Below are positions 27,709-36,066 of a stretch of 64,000 bases of DNA, one piece after another. The DNA comes from Cryobacterium flavum (GTDB taxonomy: Bacteria; Actinomycetota; Actinomycetes; Actinomycetales; Microbacteriaceae): assembly GCF_900103805.1 (NCBI RefSeq), contig NZ_FNIB01000002.1, positions 124,001-188,000 on the forward strand, read 5' to 3'. The position numbers and the translations under genes are program-made. Position 1 is the stretch's first letter; each line of letters opens with the position of its first letter. Under the pieces are notes generated by a model. The model worked only from the letters and a program-made list of their open reading frames with translations. It had not been told where the DNA came from and searched no databases.

Positions 27709-27735
27709 GCGGCAGAGTTACTGAGCGGCAGAGTA
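27699..27735. repeat. 16-bp tandem repeat spanning the hpaI stop codon
   Basis: GAGTTACTGAGCGGCA occurs at 27699-27714 and again at 27715-27730, followed by the first five bases of a third copy. The hpaI TGA lies in the first copy, so the second adds only untranslated sequence. It looks like a replication-slippage duplication. Confidence 0.9.
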
Positions 27736-27761
27736 CCCGAGCCGAATGCGAGAATAGAAGG

Positions 27762-28502
27762 GTGTCGATCTCAGAATTCGCCGAGACCGCCGGCAGCCCC
27801 CTGCCGGCACCCGCTGCGCACTCGCAAACGCTGTCGCGTGGCATCCGCGTGCTGGAGGTTCTCGCTGAAGCCGACGAACCGATGAGTATCATCGAACTCG
27901 CCGCAGCCCTCGACGTGCACCGATCTATCGCCTATCGAATCCTCCGCACTCTCGAAGATCACGGCCTCGTCGTTCGGAACCCGGCCGGACTGGTGCGGCT
28001 CGGCCCGCGCCTGGCCGCCCTGGCCCGCGGGGTGTCCCGTGACCTGCAGGCCACGGCCCTGCCGGTGCTCACCCGTATCGCCAACGAGCTCGGCATGACG
28101 GCGTTCGTCGCGGTGCTCGACCAGGGCGAGATCTTCACTCTCGTGAGTATCGAACCGCGCAAGGCCCACGCGACGGTTGCGCAACAGCCCGGCACGCGGC
28201 ATCCGCTGCACCGGGGTGCACCGGGAATCGCCATCCAGTCTGGCCTGAGCGCCGCGCAGTGGGCCGCGCTCGGCCTCCCCGAAACCCGCCGCAGTGAGGC
28301 CGGTGAGGTCGCTGCCCTCGGCTACGCTTCGAGCCATAACGAAGTCATTCCGGGCCTGTCATCTATTGCCGTGCCGTTGCTCGTGCCCGGGGAATCACCC
28401 GCCTCCGTCGCCGTCGTGTATATCTCGAGTCTGCACTCCCCCACCGACATCGGGGCCGTGCTCACCGCGGCCGCGCGCACGATCGTCGCCGAGCTCGGCT
28501 GA
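27762..28502 (+). CDS. IclR-family transcriptional regulator
   Basis: A 246-residue regulator. The N-terminal winged helix (SRGIRVLEVLAEADEPMSIIELAAALDVHRSIAYRI, about residues 23-58) is followed by the IclR effector domain (TRIANELGMTAFVAVLDQGEIFTLVS, HPLHRGAPGIAI, PGLSSIAVPL). It is the last gene of the rightward hpa run, 53 bases after hpaI. IclR proteins often activate aromatic-acid catabolic operons, so control of this cluster is likely but not shown. The GTG at 27762 follows GAAGG closely, so initiation may be weak. No better start is visible. Confidence 0.88.
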   Translation: MSISEFAETAGSPLPAPAAHSQTLSRGIRVLEVLAEADEPMSIIELAAALDVHRSIAYRILRTLEDHGLVVRNPAGLVRLGPRLAALARGVSRDLQATALPVLTRIANELGMTAFVAVLDQGEIFTLVSIEPRKAHATVAQQPGTRHPLHRGAPGIAIQSGLSAAQWAALGLPETRRSEAGEVAALGYASSHNEVIPGLSSIAVPLLVPGESPASVAVVYISSLHSPTDIGAVLTAAARTIVAELG

Positions 28503-28521
28503 GCTGCCCACGCTCAACTGA

Positions 28522-29799
28522 CTACCGCACCACGCACAGGCTCTGCATGCCCACGCGCACGGTCGATCCGACGTGGCGGGCGCGCAGCTGCGACACGATG
28601 CTCGGTGCGTCGGCGACGGCGTAGAACTCGGTGTTCTCGGGGGCGCTGGGGTGTCCGTCGGCGGCCCAGCCTTCGGTGATGCGCAGGTACGCGGCTTCCG
28701 CGGCGTCGTAGTTGACATCCCAGTCGTCGGCATCGGCGCCGGAGAAGGTGAGCTCCATGCCGTAGCCGATGCCCGTCCCCAGGCAGTCGAACGCATAGGG
28801 CGCGGCGGCCACGTCCAGGTCGAGCGCGGGGCCGGGAATTGCCCCCTGTCGCTCCGGCTCGGCATAGGCCGGCCCGAATCGTGCGGTCGTCTGGGCGACG
28901 AACGCCGCAAACTGTTGCTCGAGCTCGGCTGCCGACAGAGCCGTCGACGGCTCGGTCGGCAGCTCGATGGGCGGTGACGCCGGCTGCGGCAGGATTTCCA
29001 CTCCGCCCGATGACGGCGGCACGGTTATCTGGGCGCTGTCGGTCGCCGACGGTGCGATCCGTTCACCGGCCGCGACAATCTTGGCGATGGCCCCCACACC
29101 CAGCGACAGGGTGAGCCCGAGCAGCACCACTGCGGCGACCAATCCAGCGACCGCAACGGATGCCGCATCCGCTCCCCCAGACCGCGCGCGAGCCCGCAGC
29201 ACCCAGCCGACAATCCCCGCAGCGAGGGCCAGCAGCGGAATCACGGCCGCGACAAGAAGCTGCCCGACGTAGATCGGAATCTGAGTGTAAGGGTCGGCCG
29301 CGCCGTTTCCGCCCTGGTCGACGCCGATGTCCAGGTAGAGCATCCAGGCCGGCGAGAGTACGGAAACCACCGCGAGCAACCCGCACAGCCGACGCAGTCG
29401 ACGAACCCGGCGCGAGGGCAGGCTCCCGGCGACGTAGGCGAAGTTCACACCGGATGCTGCCGGCGCAAGCTTCGGCACCAACCACACCCCCGCGAGCACC
29501 CCGACCAGCATGGCCGCAACGCCGAGCACGAGCACGACGGAAAGACCAACGGTCACGCCCTCCGCGGTCGCGCTTACCCACCCATCACCCCCGGTTGAAC
29601 AGAGCATGCGCGGTGGGAAAAAGTCATAGCGCACGAGGTCGCCCGAGCCGTGTACCCGCGCGCAGGTCTCATCCGGATCCCAGGCGCTGAGAACGAAAAC
29701 GGCCGTGACGATCGGCCAGAGCAGGGTCACGATCAAGCCGGCGATCAGCACGCCGAGCGCGGTGCGGGCACGCTTCACGGCGGATTTCTGGGAAGACAT
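28522..29799 (-). CDS. Multi-pass membrane protein, hypothetical
   Basis: A 425-residue protein that I cannot assign. The N-terminal half has about six hydrophobic segments (GVLIAGLIVTLLWPIVTAVFVL, GLSVVLVLGVAAMLVGVLAG, LLAVVSVLSPAWMLYL and others). The C-terminal half is soluble with a Pro-rich stretch, and cysteines near DCLGTG and QSLCVV. ATG at 29799 has GAGGGG upstream; an in-frame extension to 29844 lacks such a site. It is convergent with the IclR gene and independent of the hpa operon. Confidence 0.7.
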   Translation of the reverse strand: MSSQKSAVKRARTALGVLIAGLIVTLLWPIVTAVFVLSAWDPDETCARVHGSGDLVRYDFFPPRMLCSTGGDGWVSATAEGVTVGLSVVLVLGVAAMLVGVLAGVWLVPKLAPAASGVNFAYVAGSLPSRRVRRLRRLCGLLAVVSVLSPAWMLYLDIGVDQGGNGAADPYTQIPIYVGQLLVAAVIPLLALAAGIVGWVLRARARSGGADAASVAVAGLVAAVVLLGLTLSLGVGAIAKIVAAGERIAPSATDSAQITVPPSSGGVEILPQPASPPIELPTEPSTALSAAELEQQFAAFVAQTTARFGPAYAEPERQGAIPGPALDLDVAAAPYAFDCLGTGIGYGMELTFSGADADDWDVNYDAAEAAYLRITEGWAADGHPSAPENTEFYAVADAPSIVSQLRARHVGSTVRVGMQSLCVVR

Positions 29800-30035
29800 T
29801 CCCCTCAAACTACCGCTCAACACCCCTCGTACTGCAACCGGCATGCTCCAGCACGCCCCCGATCGGCACGCACTGTGCTACACCGGCACCCAAAAAAACA
29901 ACAATACTGACCAAAAGGTAGGTAATCCTGGATTTTCCTGCCATACTGCCCCAGTGCCGGTTTTTCTCCGCACGATCCACACACTTTGCAGCAGCACCCG
30001 ACCCAGCACCGCAGTGAGATACGAGGGAGTATTCC

Positions 30036-31382
30036 ATGGCTTTAACGACCGAGCGCACGCAGGCAACCAGCGCTAAACGGAACGAAGAACGGCGGGTCCT
30101 CGCCGGCACAATGGTGGGTACCACCATCGAGTGGTATGACTTCTTCATTTACGCCCAGGCCGCCGGCCTCGTGCTGGCCGGCCTGTTCTTCGCCCCGCTC
30201 GCCGGCGAGAATGAGCCGCTCGCCCAGCTGATCGCCTGGGCCTCGCTCGGCATTAGTTTTCTGTTCCGCCCGCTCGGCGCCATCGTCGCCGGCCACCTCG
30301 GCGACCGGATCGGCCGCAAGGCGATGCTGGTCTTCACCCTCGTTATGATGGGCGCGGCCACCGCACTCATCGGCCTCCTGCCGACCTTCGACCAGATCGG
30401 CGTCTGGGCGCCCATCTTCCTGATCGTGCTTCGCATCCTGCAGGGCTTCTCGGCCGGCGGCGAATGGGGCGGTGCCGCACTCATGTCGGTTGAACACGCA
30501 CCGATCAACAAACGCGGCTTCTTCGGCGCCTACCCGCAGATCGGCGTTCCGGTCGGCCTCATCCTTGCCACCGGCGTGATGATCGCCGTGACCACCTCGA
30601 TGAGCGAAGAGGCATTCCTCAGCTGGGGCTGGCGCATCCCGTTCCTGGTTTCCGTGCTGCTCATCGTCGTCGGCTGGGTCATCCGCCGCGCGGTCGCCGA
30701 GAGCCCGGTCTTCAAGGAGATGCAGACCCGCAAGAAGGAATCTGCCGCCCCACTCAAGCAGCTGTTCAAGAACCACTCTCGTCAGGTCATCCTCACCGCA
30801 CTCATCTTCATCGCCAACAACGCGGCCGGCTACATGCTCATCGCCTTCTTCAGCTCCTACGCCACCAAGCCCGCCGAAGCCGGCGGACTCGGCATGGAGC
30901 GCACCCCGGTGCTTATCGCGAGCACCGTTGCAGCCGTGTTCTGGCTCGCCTCGACCATGGCCGGTGGCATCCTCTCTGACAAAATCGGCCGCGTGCGCAC
31001 CTTCCAGATTGGCTACGCGTTTCTCTTCATCTGGGCAATCCCGATGTTCCTGCTGATCGACACCGGCGACATCGTCTGGTTCGCGCTCTCGCTCATCATC
31101 CTGGCGAGCGGACTCGGTCTCTCCTACGGCCCGCAGGCCGCGCTCTACGCCGAGATGTTCCCGGCTCAGGTGCGCTACTCCGGCGTGTCGATCGGTTACG
31201 CCCTCGGCGCGATTCTCGGTGGAGCCTTCGCCCCGCTGATCGCCCAGCTGCTGCTCGATCAGACCGGCCAGTCCGTCTCGATCGGCGTCTACCTCATGGT
31301 GCTCGCCGCGATCTCCTTCGTCGCGGTGACCCTCGTGAAGGAAACCCGCGGGGTTCCGCTGGGCATCAGCACGCACGAGTAA
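30036..31382 (+). CDS. MFS transporter, metabolite:H+ symporter (MHS) family
   Basis: A 448-residue, 12-segment major-facilitator importer for organic acids. The MHS hallmarks GTTIEWYDFFIYAQAA near the N-terminus, FLFRPLGAIVAGHLGDRIGRK (loop 2-3) and GFSAGGEWGGAALM are present. Its C-terminal half contains the GGILSDKIGR repeat. GAGGGAG precedes the ATG. Adjacent to the homoprotocatechuate cluster but in its own transcription unit, it is a reasonable candidate for uptake of an aromatic acid such as 4-hydroxyphenylacetate. Substrate is inferred from location only. The 236 bases upstream hold its promoter region and no gene. Confidence 0.9.
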   Translation: MALTTERTQATSAKRNEERRVLAGTMVGTTIEWYDFFIYAQAAGLVLAGLFFAPLAGENEPLAQLIAWASLGISFLFRPLGAIVAGHLGDRIGRKAMLVFTLVMMGAATALIGLLPTFDQIGVWAPIFLIVLRILQGFSAGGEWGGAALMSVEHAPINKRGFFGAYPQIGVPVGLILATGVMIAVTTSMSEEAFLSWGWRIPFLVSVLLIVVGWVIRRAVAESPVFKEMQTRKKESAAPLKQLFKNHSRQVILTALIFIANNAAGYMLIAFFSSYATKPAEAGGLGMERTPVLIASTVAAVFWLASTMAGGILSDKIGRVRTFQIGYAFLFIWAIPMFLLIDTGDIVWFALSLIILASGLGLSYGPQAALYAEMFPAQVRYSGVSIGYALGAILGGAFAPLIAQLLLDQTGQSVSIGVYLMVLAAISFVAVTLVKETRGVPLGISTHE

Positions 31383-31400
31383 CCAGCTCGCAGTACCTGA

Positions 31401-31440
31401 CCGTGCCGCCCGGCCTCTACCCCGGCGGCACGGTTATTTT
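31401..31440 (+). terminator. Rho-independent terminator after the MHS transporter
   Basis: ACCGTGCCGCC pairs perfectly with GGCGGCACGGT (31425-31435) and is followed by TATTTTAT. It lies 18 bases after the transporter stop codon. Confidence 0.9.
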
Positions 31441-31478
31441 ATGCTCCCTGTGGCCGGGCGAGCCTGCTCGCCCGGGGA

Positions 31479-31567
31479 CTAATTCAGGAAATTCCCGCGA
31501 CCCCCGGCGGTCCGCCGCAGGTTTTTGCGGGGCGGGCCCAGACATCCGCTCACCATTCCTGAATTAG
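31479..31567. repeat. 89-bp intergenic element with 12-bp terminal inverted repeats
   Basis: CTAATTCAGGAA at the left end and TTCCTGAATTAG at the right end are perfect inverted repeats bounding a GC-rich interior. The element sits between two terminators. A second element of similar size and design, but different end sequence, lies at 58532-58615. Both interiors contain CGCGACCCCC near one end. Confidence 0.7.
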
Positions 31568-31600
31568 CCACCACCAGCCCGGGCACACCGGCACAGAAGT

Positions 31601-31631
31601 GGGCCCCCGCCGGTGGCGAGGGCCCTGTTTT
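31601..31631. terminator. Hairpin with T-run between convergent genes
   Basis: GGGCCCCCGCC and GGCGAGGGCCC pair around GGT (one mismatch), followed on the plus strand by TGTTTT. It sits 14 bases past the 3' end of the leftward aldehyde dehydrogenase gene, so it may serve both directions. Confidence 0.75.
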
Positions 31632-31644
31632 CCTGAGCGGATGG

Positions 31645-33087
31645 TTAGCCGTTGATGACCTGCGGCACGCCGAGTGCCTTGAGGCCCTCGACACCGAACT
31701 CGAGCCCGTAGCCGGACTGCTTGGCCCCGCCAAACGGAATCATCGGGTGCACCGCGCCGTGCGCGTTGATCCACACCGTGCCGGTTTCGAGGCGAGCGGC
31801 GACCGCGCGCGCTGCGACGAGGTCGCTCGACCAAACCGAACCGCCGAGCCCGACGTCAACACTGTTGGCGCGAGCGATGACATCGTCAAGGTCGGTATAG
31901 CGGATGATCGGAAGCGCCGGCCCGAACTGCTCCTCCCGCACGAGCGGGTTGTCGTCGTCGATGTCGGCGATGAGCGTGGTCGGGTAGAAGAAACCGGGAG
32001 CCGCCAGGTCGGGGTTACCGCCGATGAGCACGCGTGCTCCGGAGTCTTTCGCTGACTGCACGAGGCCGGCGACAATGTCGAACTGGGCCTTATTCTGCAG
32101 CGGGCCGAGCACGTTGTTCTCGTCAATTCCGACACCCATCGGCATCTTGGCGGCGACTGCTGTGAGTGCGTCGCAGACCGCGTCGTAGATGTCGTCGTGC
32201 ACGTAGAGGCGCTTGAGCGCTGCGCAGGTCTGGCCGGTGTTGATGAACGCGCCCCAGAACAGTCCCTCAGCGATGGCCTCCGGGTCGGCGTCGGGAAGCA
32301 CGATTCCGGCGTCGTTGCCGCCGAGCTCGAGGGTGAGGCGCTTGACCGTGTCGGCCGAGCTCTTGATGATGGCCTTGCCGGTCGCGGTCGATCCGGTGAA
32401 CATGACCTTGCCGATGCCGGGGTGCACGGCGAGGCCGGCACCGATCGCGCGGCCGCCGGAGACGACGCTGACGAGTCCTTCTGGCAGCATCTGGTTCAGC
32501 ACTGCCACGAGAGCGAGCACGCTGAGCGGCGTGTACTCGGAGGGCTTGACCACGACGGCGTTGCCCATGCGCAGCGCGGGAGCGATCTGCCAGATCGCAA
32601 TCATCATCGGCCAGTTCCACGGGCCGATCGCGCCGACGACGCCGATCGGGCGGTAGGTGATCGCCGCGTGGGTGGTGCCGTCGTCGATGAGCACCTCAGA
32701 CTCCAGCGGGGTCGCCGCAGCCGTGCGCAGCCAAGCGGATGCTCCGCCCACCTCGAACCGCGCGTTCGGACCATTGAGCGGTTTACCCTGTTCGCGGGAG
32801 AGCAACTGGGCGAGGGCCTCGGCTGCTGCATCGATCGCGTCGGCGGCGCGCACCATGACGGCGCTGCGCTGGGTGTGCCCGAGCGCGGCCCAGGCCGGCT
32901 GGGCCAGCGTTGCCGCGGCGATGGCGGCTTCGAGGTCGTCGACGGTGTGCACCGGGGCGAGACCGACCACCGCGCCGGTCGCGGGGTCGAGAATCTCGCG
33001 CGTCTCACCCGTTGTGGGAGTGATGGCGGCGAGCAGCCCGTCGAAGGTGTCGAGTGTCGGGGTGGCCAGGGTGTCGTTCGTTGTCAT
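31645..33087 (-). CDS. NAD(P)-dependent aldehyde dehydrogenase
   Basis: A 480-residue ALDH-superfamily enzyme. Visible are GPWNWPMMIAIWQIAPAL, FTGSTATGKAI, LTLELGGNDAGIV, nucleophile Cys288 in TGQTCAALKRLYVH and the closing FGGAKQSGYGLEFG. GGAGG precedes the ATG. It is separate from the hpa cluster but next to the putative aromatic-acid importer. Oxidation of an aryl acetaldehyde to the acid feeding that pathway is conceivable; other aldehydes are equally possible. Distinct in sequence from the two ALDHs at 19.4 and 23.4 kb. Confidence 0.87.
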   Translation of the reverse strand: MTTNDTLATPTLDTFDGLLAAITPTTGETREILDPATGAVVGLAPVHTVDDLEAAIAAATLAQPAWAALGHTQRSAVMVRAADAIDAAAEALAQLLSREQGKPLNGPNARFEVGGASAWLRTAAATPLESEVLIDDGTTHAAITYRPIGVVGAIGPWNWPMMIAIWQIAPALRMGNAVVVKPSEYTPLSVLALVAVLNQMLPEGLVSVVSGGRAIGAGLAVHPGIGKVMFTGSTATGKAIIKSSADTVKRLTLELGGNDAGIVLPDADPEAIAEGLFWGAFINTGQTCAALKRLYVHDDIYDAVCDALTAVAAKMPMGVGIDENNVLGPLQNKAQFDIVAGLVQSAKDSGARVLIGGNPDLAAPGFFYPTTLIADIDDDNPLVREEQFGPALPIIRYTDLDDVIARANSVDVGLGGSVWSSDLVAARAVAARLETGTVWINAHGAVHPMIPFGGAKQSGYGLEFGVEGLKALGVPQVING

Positions 33088-33217
33088 GAGTCCTCCACAT
33101 TGAGTGCGGCGTCTTCAGTCCCGCCGTGGCTCCACCGTATGCGCGAGCACCGACATCCACTTGCACGAGAGCGCTACCCACTCGCCATCCCGCGCACATC
33201 GTGCACGAGCCCGATGG

Positions 33218-33949
33218 TCAGGCCAGAAACTCCAGCGCCGCCTGCTTGAACTCACGCGACGTCAGCGCGTTGACATGGGTGCGGCCAGGCAGCTCGAGGT
33301 ACTGCGCGCCGCGCTCGGCCGCGAGTGCGACTACCCCGGCGGTGATCTGGTCGGCACCGCCGGCGACAAAGAGCTGCGGGATGCCGGCGGGCACGTCGAG
33401 CGTGAAACCCGCGACCCCCTGCACGCACGCCAACAGCGCCTCGCGGTCGGCACCGGCCGCGATTGCCGGGCCGAGAACCGCTGCGATGGTCGGGTCGGCG
33501 GGCAGCTGACCCGAGACAATGAACCGGTTGACCTCACCCTGGTCCCAGGTCTCGAACAGTTCGAGCGGACCCGCTCCGCCGAGCACGAGTCGCCGCACGC
33601 GCTCCGGCGCCAGCCGGGCCAGGGCGGCGACCACCCGCGATCCCATGGAGTATCCGATCACGTCGACCCGGTCGAGTTCGAGGGTGTCGAGCACGGCCAC
33701 GAGGTCGGCGGCGAGTTGCCGGGGCGCGTAATCAGCGGCACGATGCGGCTTGTCGCTGCGCCCGTGGCCGCGCAGGTCGGGTGTGATCGCCCCGCGACCC
33801 GCCTCGCCTAGCGCGCGCACCCAGCCGGAACCGCCCCAGGTGACCGCGACAGTCGAGGCGAAACCGTGCACGAGCAGCACCGGCCGCTCTCCCGGCGTGG
33901 CGTCGAAGGCGATGCGCACACCGTCGAGCCGTCTTGCGAACTCCGTCAC
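33218..33949 (-). CDS. Alpha/beta hydrolase
   Basis: A 243-residue alpha/beta-hydrolase-fold enzyme. The oxyanion region LLVHGFAST, DLRGHGRSDKP, nucleophile elbow GYSMGS and catalytic His in GRTHVNAL are visible. Start GTG overlaps the stop of the nicotinamidase gene (GTGA), so the two are translated together. Substrate unknown; a salvage-related esterase or lactonase role would be speculation. Confidence 0.85.
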   Translation of the reverse strand: MTEFARRLDGVRIAFDATPGERPVLLVHGFASTVAVTWGGSGWVRALGEAGRGAITPDLRGHGRSDKPHRAADYAPRQLAADLVAVLDTLELDRVDVIGYSMGSRVVAALARLAPERVRRLVLGGAGPLELFETWDQGEVNRFIVSGQLPADPTIAAVLGPAIAAGADREALLACVQGVAGFTLDVPAGIPQLFVAGGADQITAGVVALAAERGAQYLELPGRTHVNALTSREFKQAALEFLA

Positions 33950-34536
33950 TCGACGGCGTCACTCGCGGCGAACACCGCGCCGGCGTGCGCCATCTCGGCG
34001 AGGGCGGCCTGGGTGGATTCGGCGGCGACCCCGGCCACGAGGTCAGTCAGCACGCGCACGTGCTGGCCGTGCTCGAGGGCATCGAGGGTGGAAGCCCGCA
34101 CGCAGTAGTCGGTGGCGAGGCCGACGATGTCAACGTCGGTGACTCCGTGCTCGCTGAGCAGTGCGCCCACGGTCTGCCCGGCCTCGGTGGTGCCCTCGAA
34201 GATGGAGTACGCGGGCTTGCCCTGGCCCTTGCGAATGTGAAAGGTCACCGCATCCGTTGTGAGAGCTTTGTGATATTCGGCGCCCGCAGTTCCAGCCACA
34301 CAGTGCACCGGCCAGGTCGTGACGTAGTCGGGAGCAGCGTCGCGGGCGAAGTGACCGCCGTTGTCGTTGCCGATGTCGTGCCAGTCGCGCGAGGCGAAGA
34401 CGTATTTATAGGCGCCACCATGATCAGCCAGCAGCGCGCTCACGCCCGCCGCGACCGCGCTACCGCCGTCAACCCCGAGCGCACCGCCCTCGGTGAAATC
34501 GTTCTGAACGTCGATGATGAATAGTGCACGGGTCAC
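33946..34536 (-). CDS. pncA: Nicotinamidase
   Basis: Hydrolyses nicotinamide to nicotinate in NAD salvage. The 196-residue cysteine hydrolase shows catalytic Asp9 (IIDVQNDF), the metal-site DWHD, Lys in HIRKGQ and nucleophile Cys in ATDYCVRAS, preceded by the cis-peptide VGLATDY. Length and motifs match PncA rather than isochorismatase. It is upstream of the alpha/beta hydrolase with start/stop overlap. Confidence 0.93.
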   Translation of the reverse strand: MTRALFIIDVQNDFTEGGALGVDGGSAVAAGVSALLADHGGAYKYVFASRDWHDIGNDNGGHFARDAAPDYVTTWPVHCVAGTAGAEYHKALTTDAVTFHIRKGQGKPAYSIFEGTTEAGQTVGALLSEHGVTDVDIVGLATDYCVRASTLDALEHGQHVRVLTDLVAGVAAESTQAALAEMAHAGAVFAASDAVE

Positions 34537-34555
34537 GAGTTCTCCTTACGAATGG

Positions 34556-36034
34556 TCAGTTGTTGGACAGATTATCGCCGCAGTGGAAAAAGCCGGTGGT
34601 CAGGGTGTCGATGGCGATTTTCGCATTCGAACTCACGTTGCCAATGGCGTAAATAGCGAAGGTAAGCGGGGTGCCGTCGGCGGAGTGGATGACGCCGGCG
34701 AGTGTGTAGCCGGTGTCGATCCAGCCGGTTTTGGCGAAGACGGCGCCGTCAGCAGCGGAGTTCGCGCCAGCGAAACGGTCGCTGTAGGAGAGGGATCCGC
34801 GCGGACCGCCGGCGACCGGCAGGCCGTCGAACAGTACGCCCAGGTTGCCTTCACGCGCGTTGACCTTCACGAACAGGGCGGTGAGGTAGGCCGGCGATAC
34901 GGCGTTGTTCGGGCTGAGCCCGGAGCCGTCCTTGATGATCATGTCGGTCGTGTCGATGCCATAGGCGGCAAGCCCGCCAACGATGCCCTGCTGCAGTGCG
35001 GAGAAGGAGTTGCCGGCACCGTTTTCGATGGCGACGAGGCGGGCGAGCATTTCGGCGATGGTGTTGTCGCTCACGATGAGGGACTGCTGAATGAGCGTGG
35101 ACACCGGCGCGGACTGCACGGCGCCGAGCTGGGCGGCGCCGGCCGGGGCCGTGGCCTGGCTGATGGCGAGTCCGCCACCGAGGGCGTCGGCGAAGGCCTG
35201 CCCGGCCCGGGCAATCGGGTCTTCGCTGCGAGCGGAGGTGCTGCGGGTGGGTTCGTTGCGGTCGCCGTCCACCATGAGGGCCGTGATTTCGGGCATGTAG
35301 CCGAGGCCGAGTTCGGTGCGGGCCCAGCCGTCGTCCCAGTCGGGGCCGGAGAAGTAGGAGGAGTCGAGCACGAGGGAGGTGATCGGCGGGTTGGCCGGGT
35401 CGGCGGCCCAGGCGACCATGGTCTGGGTGGCGAGGTCGTCGAGGTGGGCTGCCCCGGTATAGAACGGCTCCTGGCCTGTGGGCAGGCGCGACAGTGTCAG
35501 GTCTCCGCCGCCGACGAGCACGATCTGGCCGGGTTCGGCGCCCTTCACGACGCGGGTGGTGGCGCGGTAGTCGCTGCCCAGCACGTTGAGCGCGGCGGCC
35601 GAGGTGAGTACCTTCATGACGCTCGCCGTGCGGGACGACGTCGTGCCGCCGCGGTCGAACAGAACTTCGCCGGTGGTGGCGTTGACGACCTGCGCCTGAA
35701 AATCGGCGAGGCGCGTGTCGGCAGCGAGCCCGGCGACCGAGCAGGTGCGCAGACGGCTAGCCGTCGTTGCCTCGGCGGGCACCGGCCGGGCCGGATCCAC
35801 CGTGGGCGTCGGGCTCGGAGTGGCCGTCGACGATGAAACAGCGGATGCCGCAGCCGGCTCGTTCCCGCCGGTCTGCGTTCCAGCGAACACTGCTCCACTG
35901 CCCAGCAGTACGAACACCAGGGCGCCGGCGGCGATCAGCCACGCCCGGCGATGCTGGGAGAAGACGGCCGCGATGCCGCCGCGCGGGGCCGTAGAAGCCG
36001 TGGCGGGTTCGGGTGTCTGCACTGGTTCGTCCAC
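34556..36034 (-). CDS. dacB: D-alanyl-D-alanine carboxypeptidase/endopeptidase, PBP4 (S13) family
   Basis: A cell-wall enzyme trimming or cleaving peptidoglycan peptides outside the membrane. The 492-residue protein has a cytoplasmic N-terminus, one membrane anchor (about residues 31-52, AWLIAAGALVFVLLGSGAVF), a Ser/Thr/Pro linker and the penicillin-binding domain with S138VMK141, SDN and KTG (FAKTGW), the three S13 active-site motifs in order. The start codon is GTG with GGAGG immediately before it, so the spacing is unusually tight; a start a little downstream cannot be excluded. Confidence 0.92.
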   Translation of the reverse strand: MDEPVQTPEPATASTAPRGGIAAVFSQHRRAWLIAAGALVFVLLGSGAVFAGTQTGGNEPAAASAVSSSTATPSPTPTVDPARPVPAEATTASRLRTCSVAGLAADTRLADFQAQVVNATTGEVLFDRGGTTSSRTASVMKVLTSAAALNVLGSDYRATTRVVKGAEPGQIVLVGGGDLTLSRLPTGQEPFYTGAAHLDDLATQTMVAWAADPANPPITSLVLDSSYFSGPDWDDGWARTELGLGYMPEITALMVDGDRNEPTRSTSARSEDPIARAGQAFADALGGGLAISQATAPAGAAQLGAVQSAPVSTLIQQSLIVSDNTIAEMLARLVAIENGAGNSFSALQQGIVGGLAAYGIDTTDMIIKDGSGLSPNNAVSPAYLTALFVKVNAREGNLGVLFDGLPVAGGPRGSLSYSDRFAGANSAADGAVFAKTGWIDTGYTLAGVIHSADGTPLTFAIYAIGNVSSNAKIAIDTLTTGFFHCGDNLSNN

Positions 36035-36066
36035 CTCCGTATGGTATCCGACTGGCCTCGGGCAGG

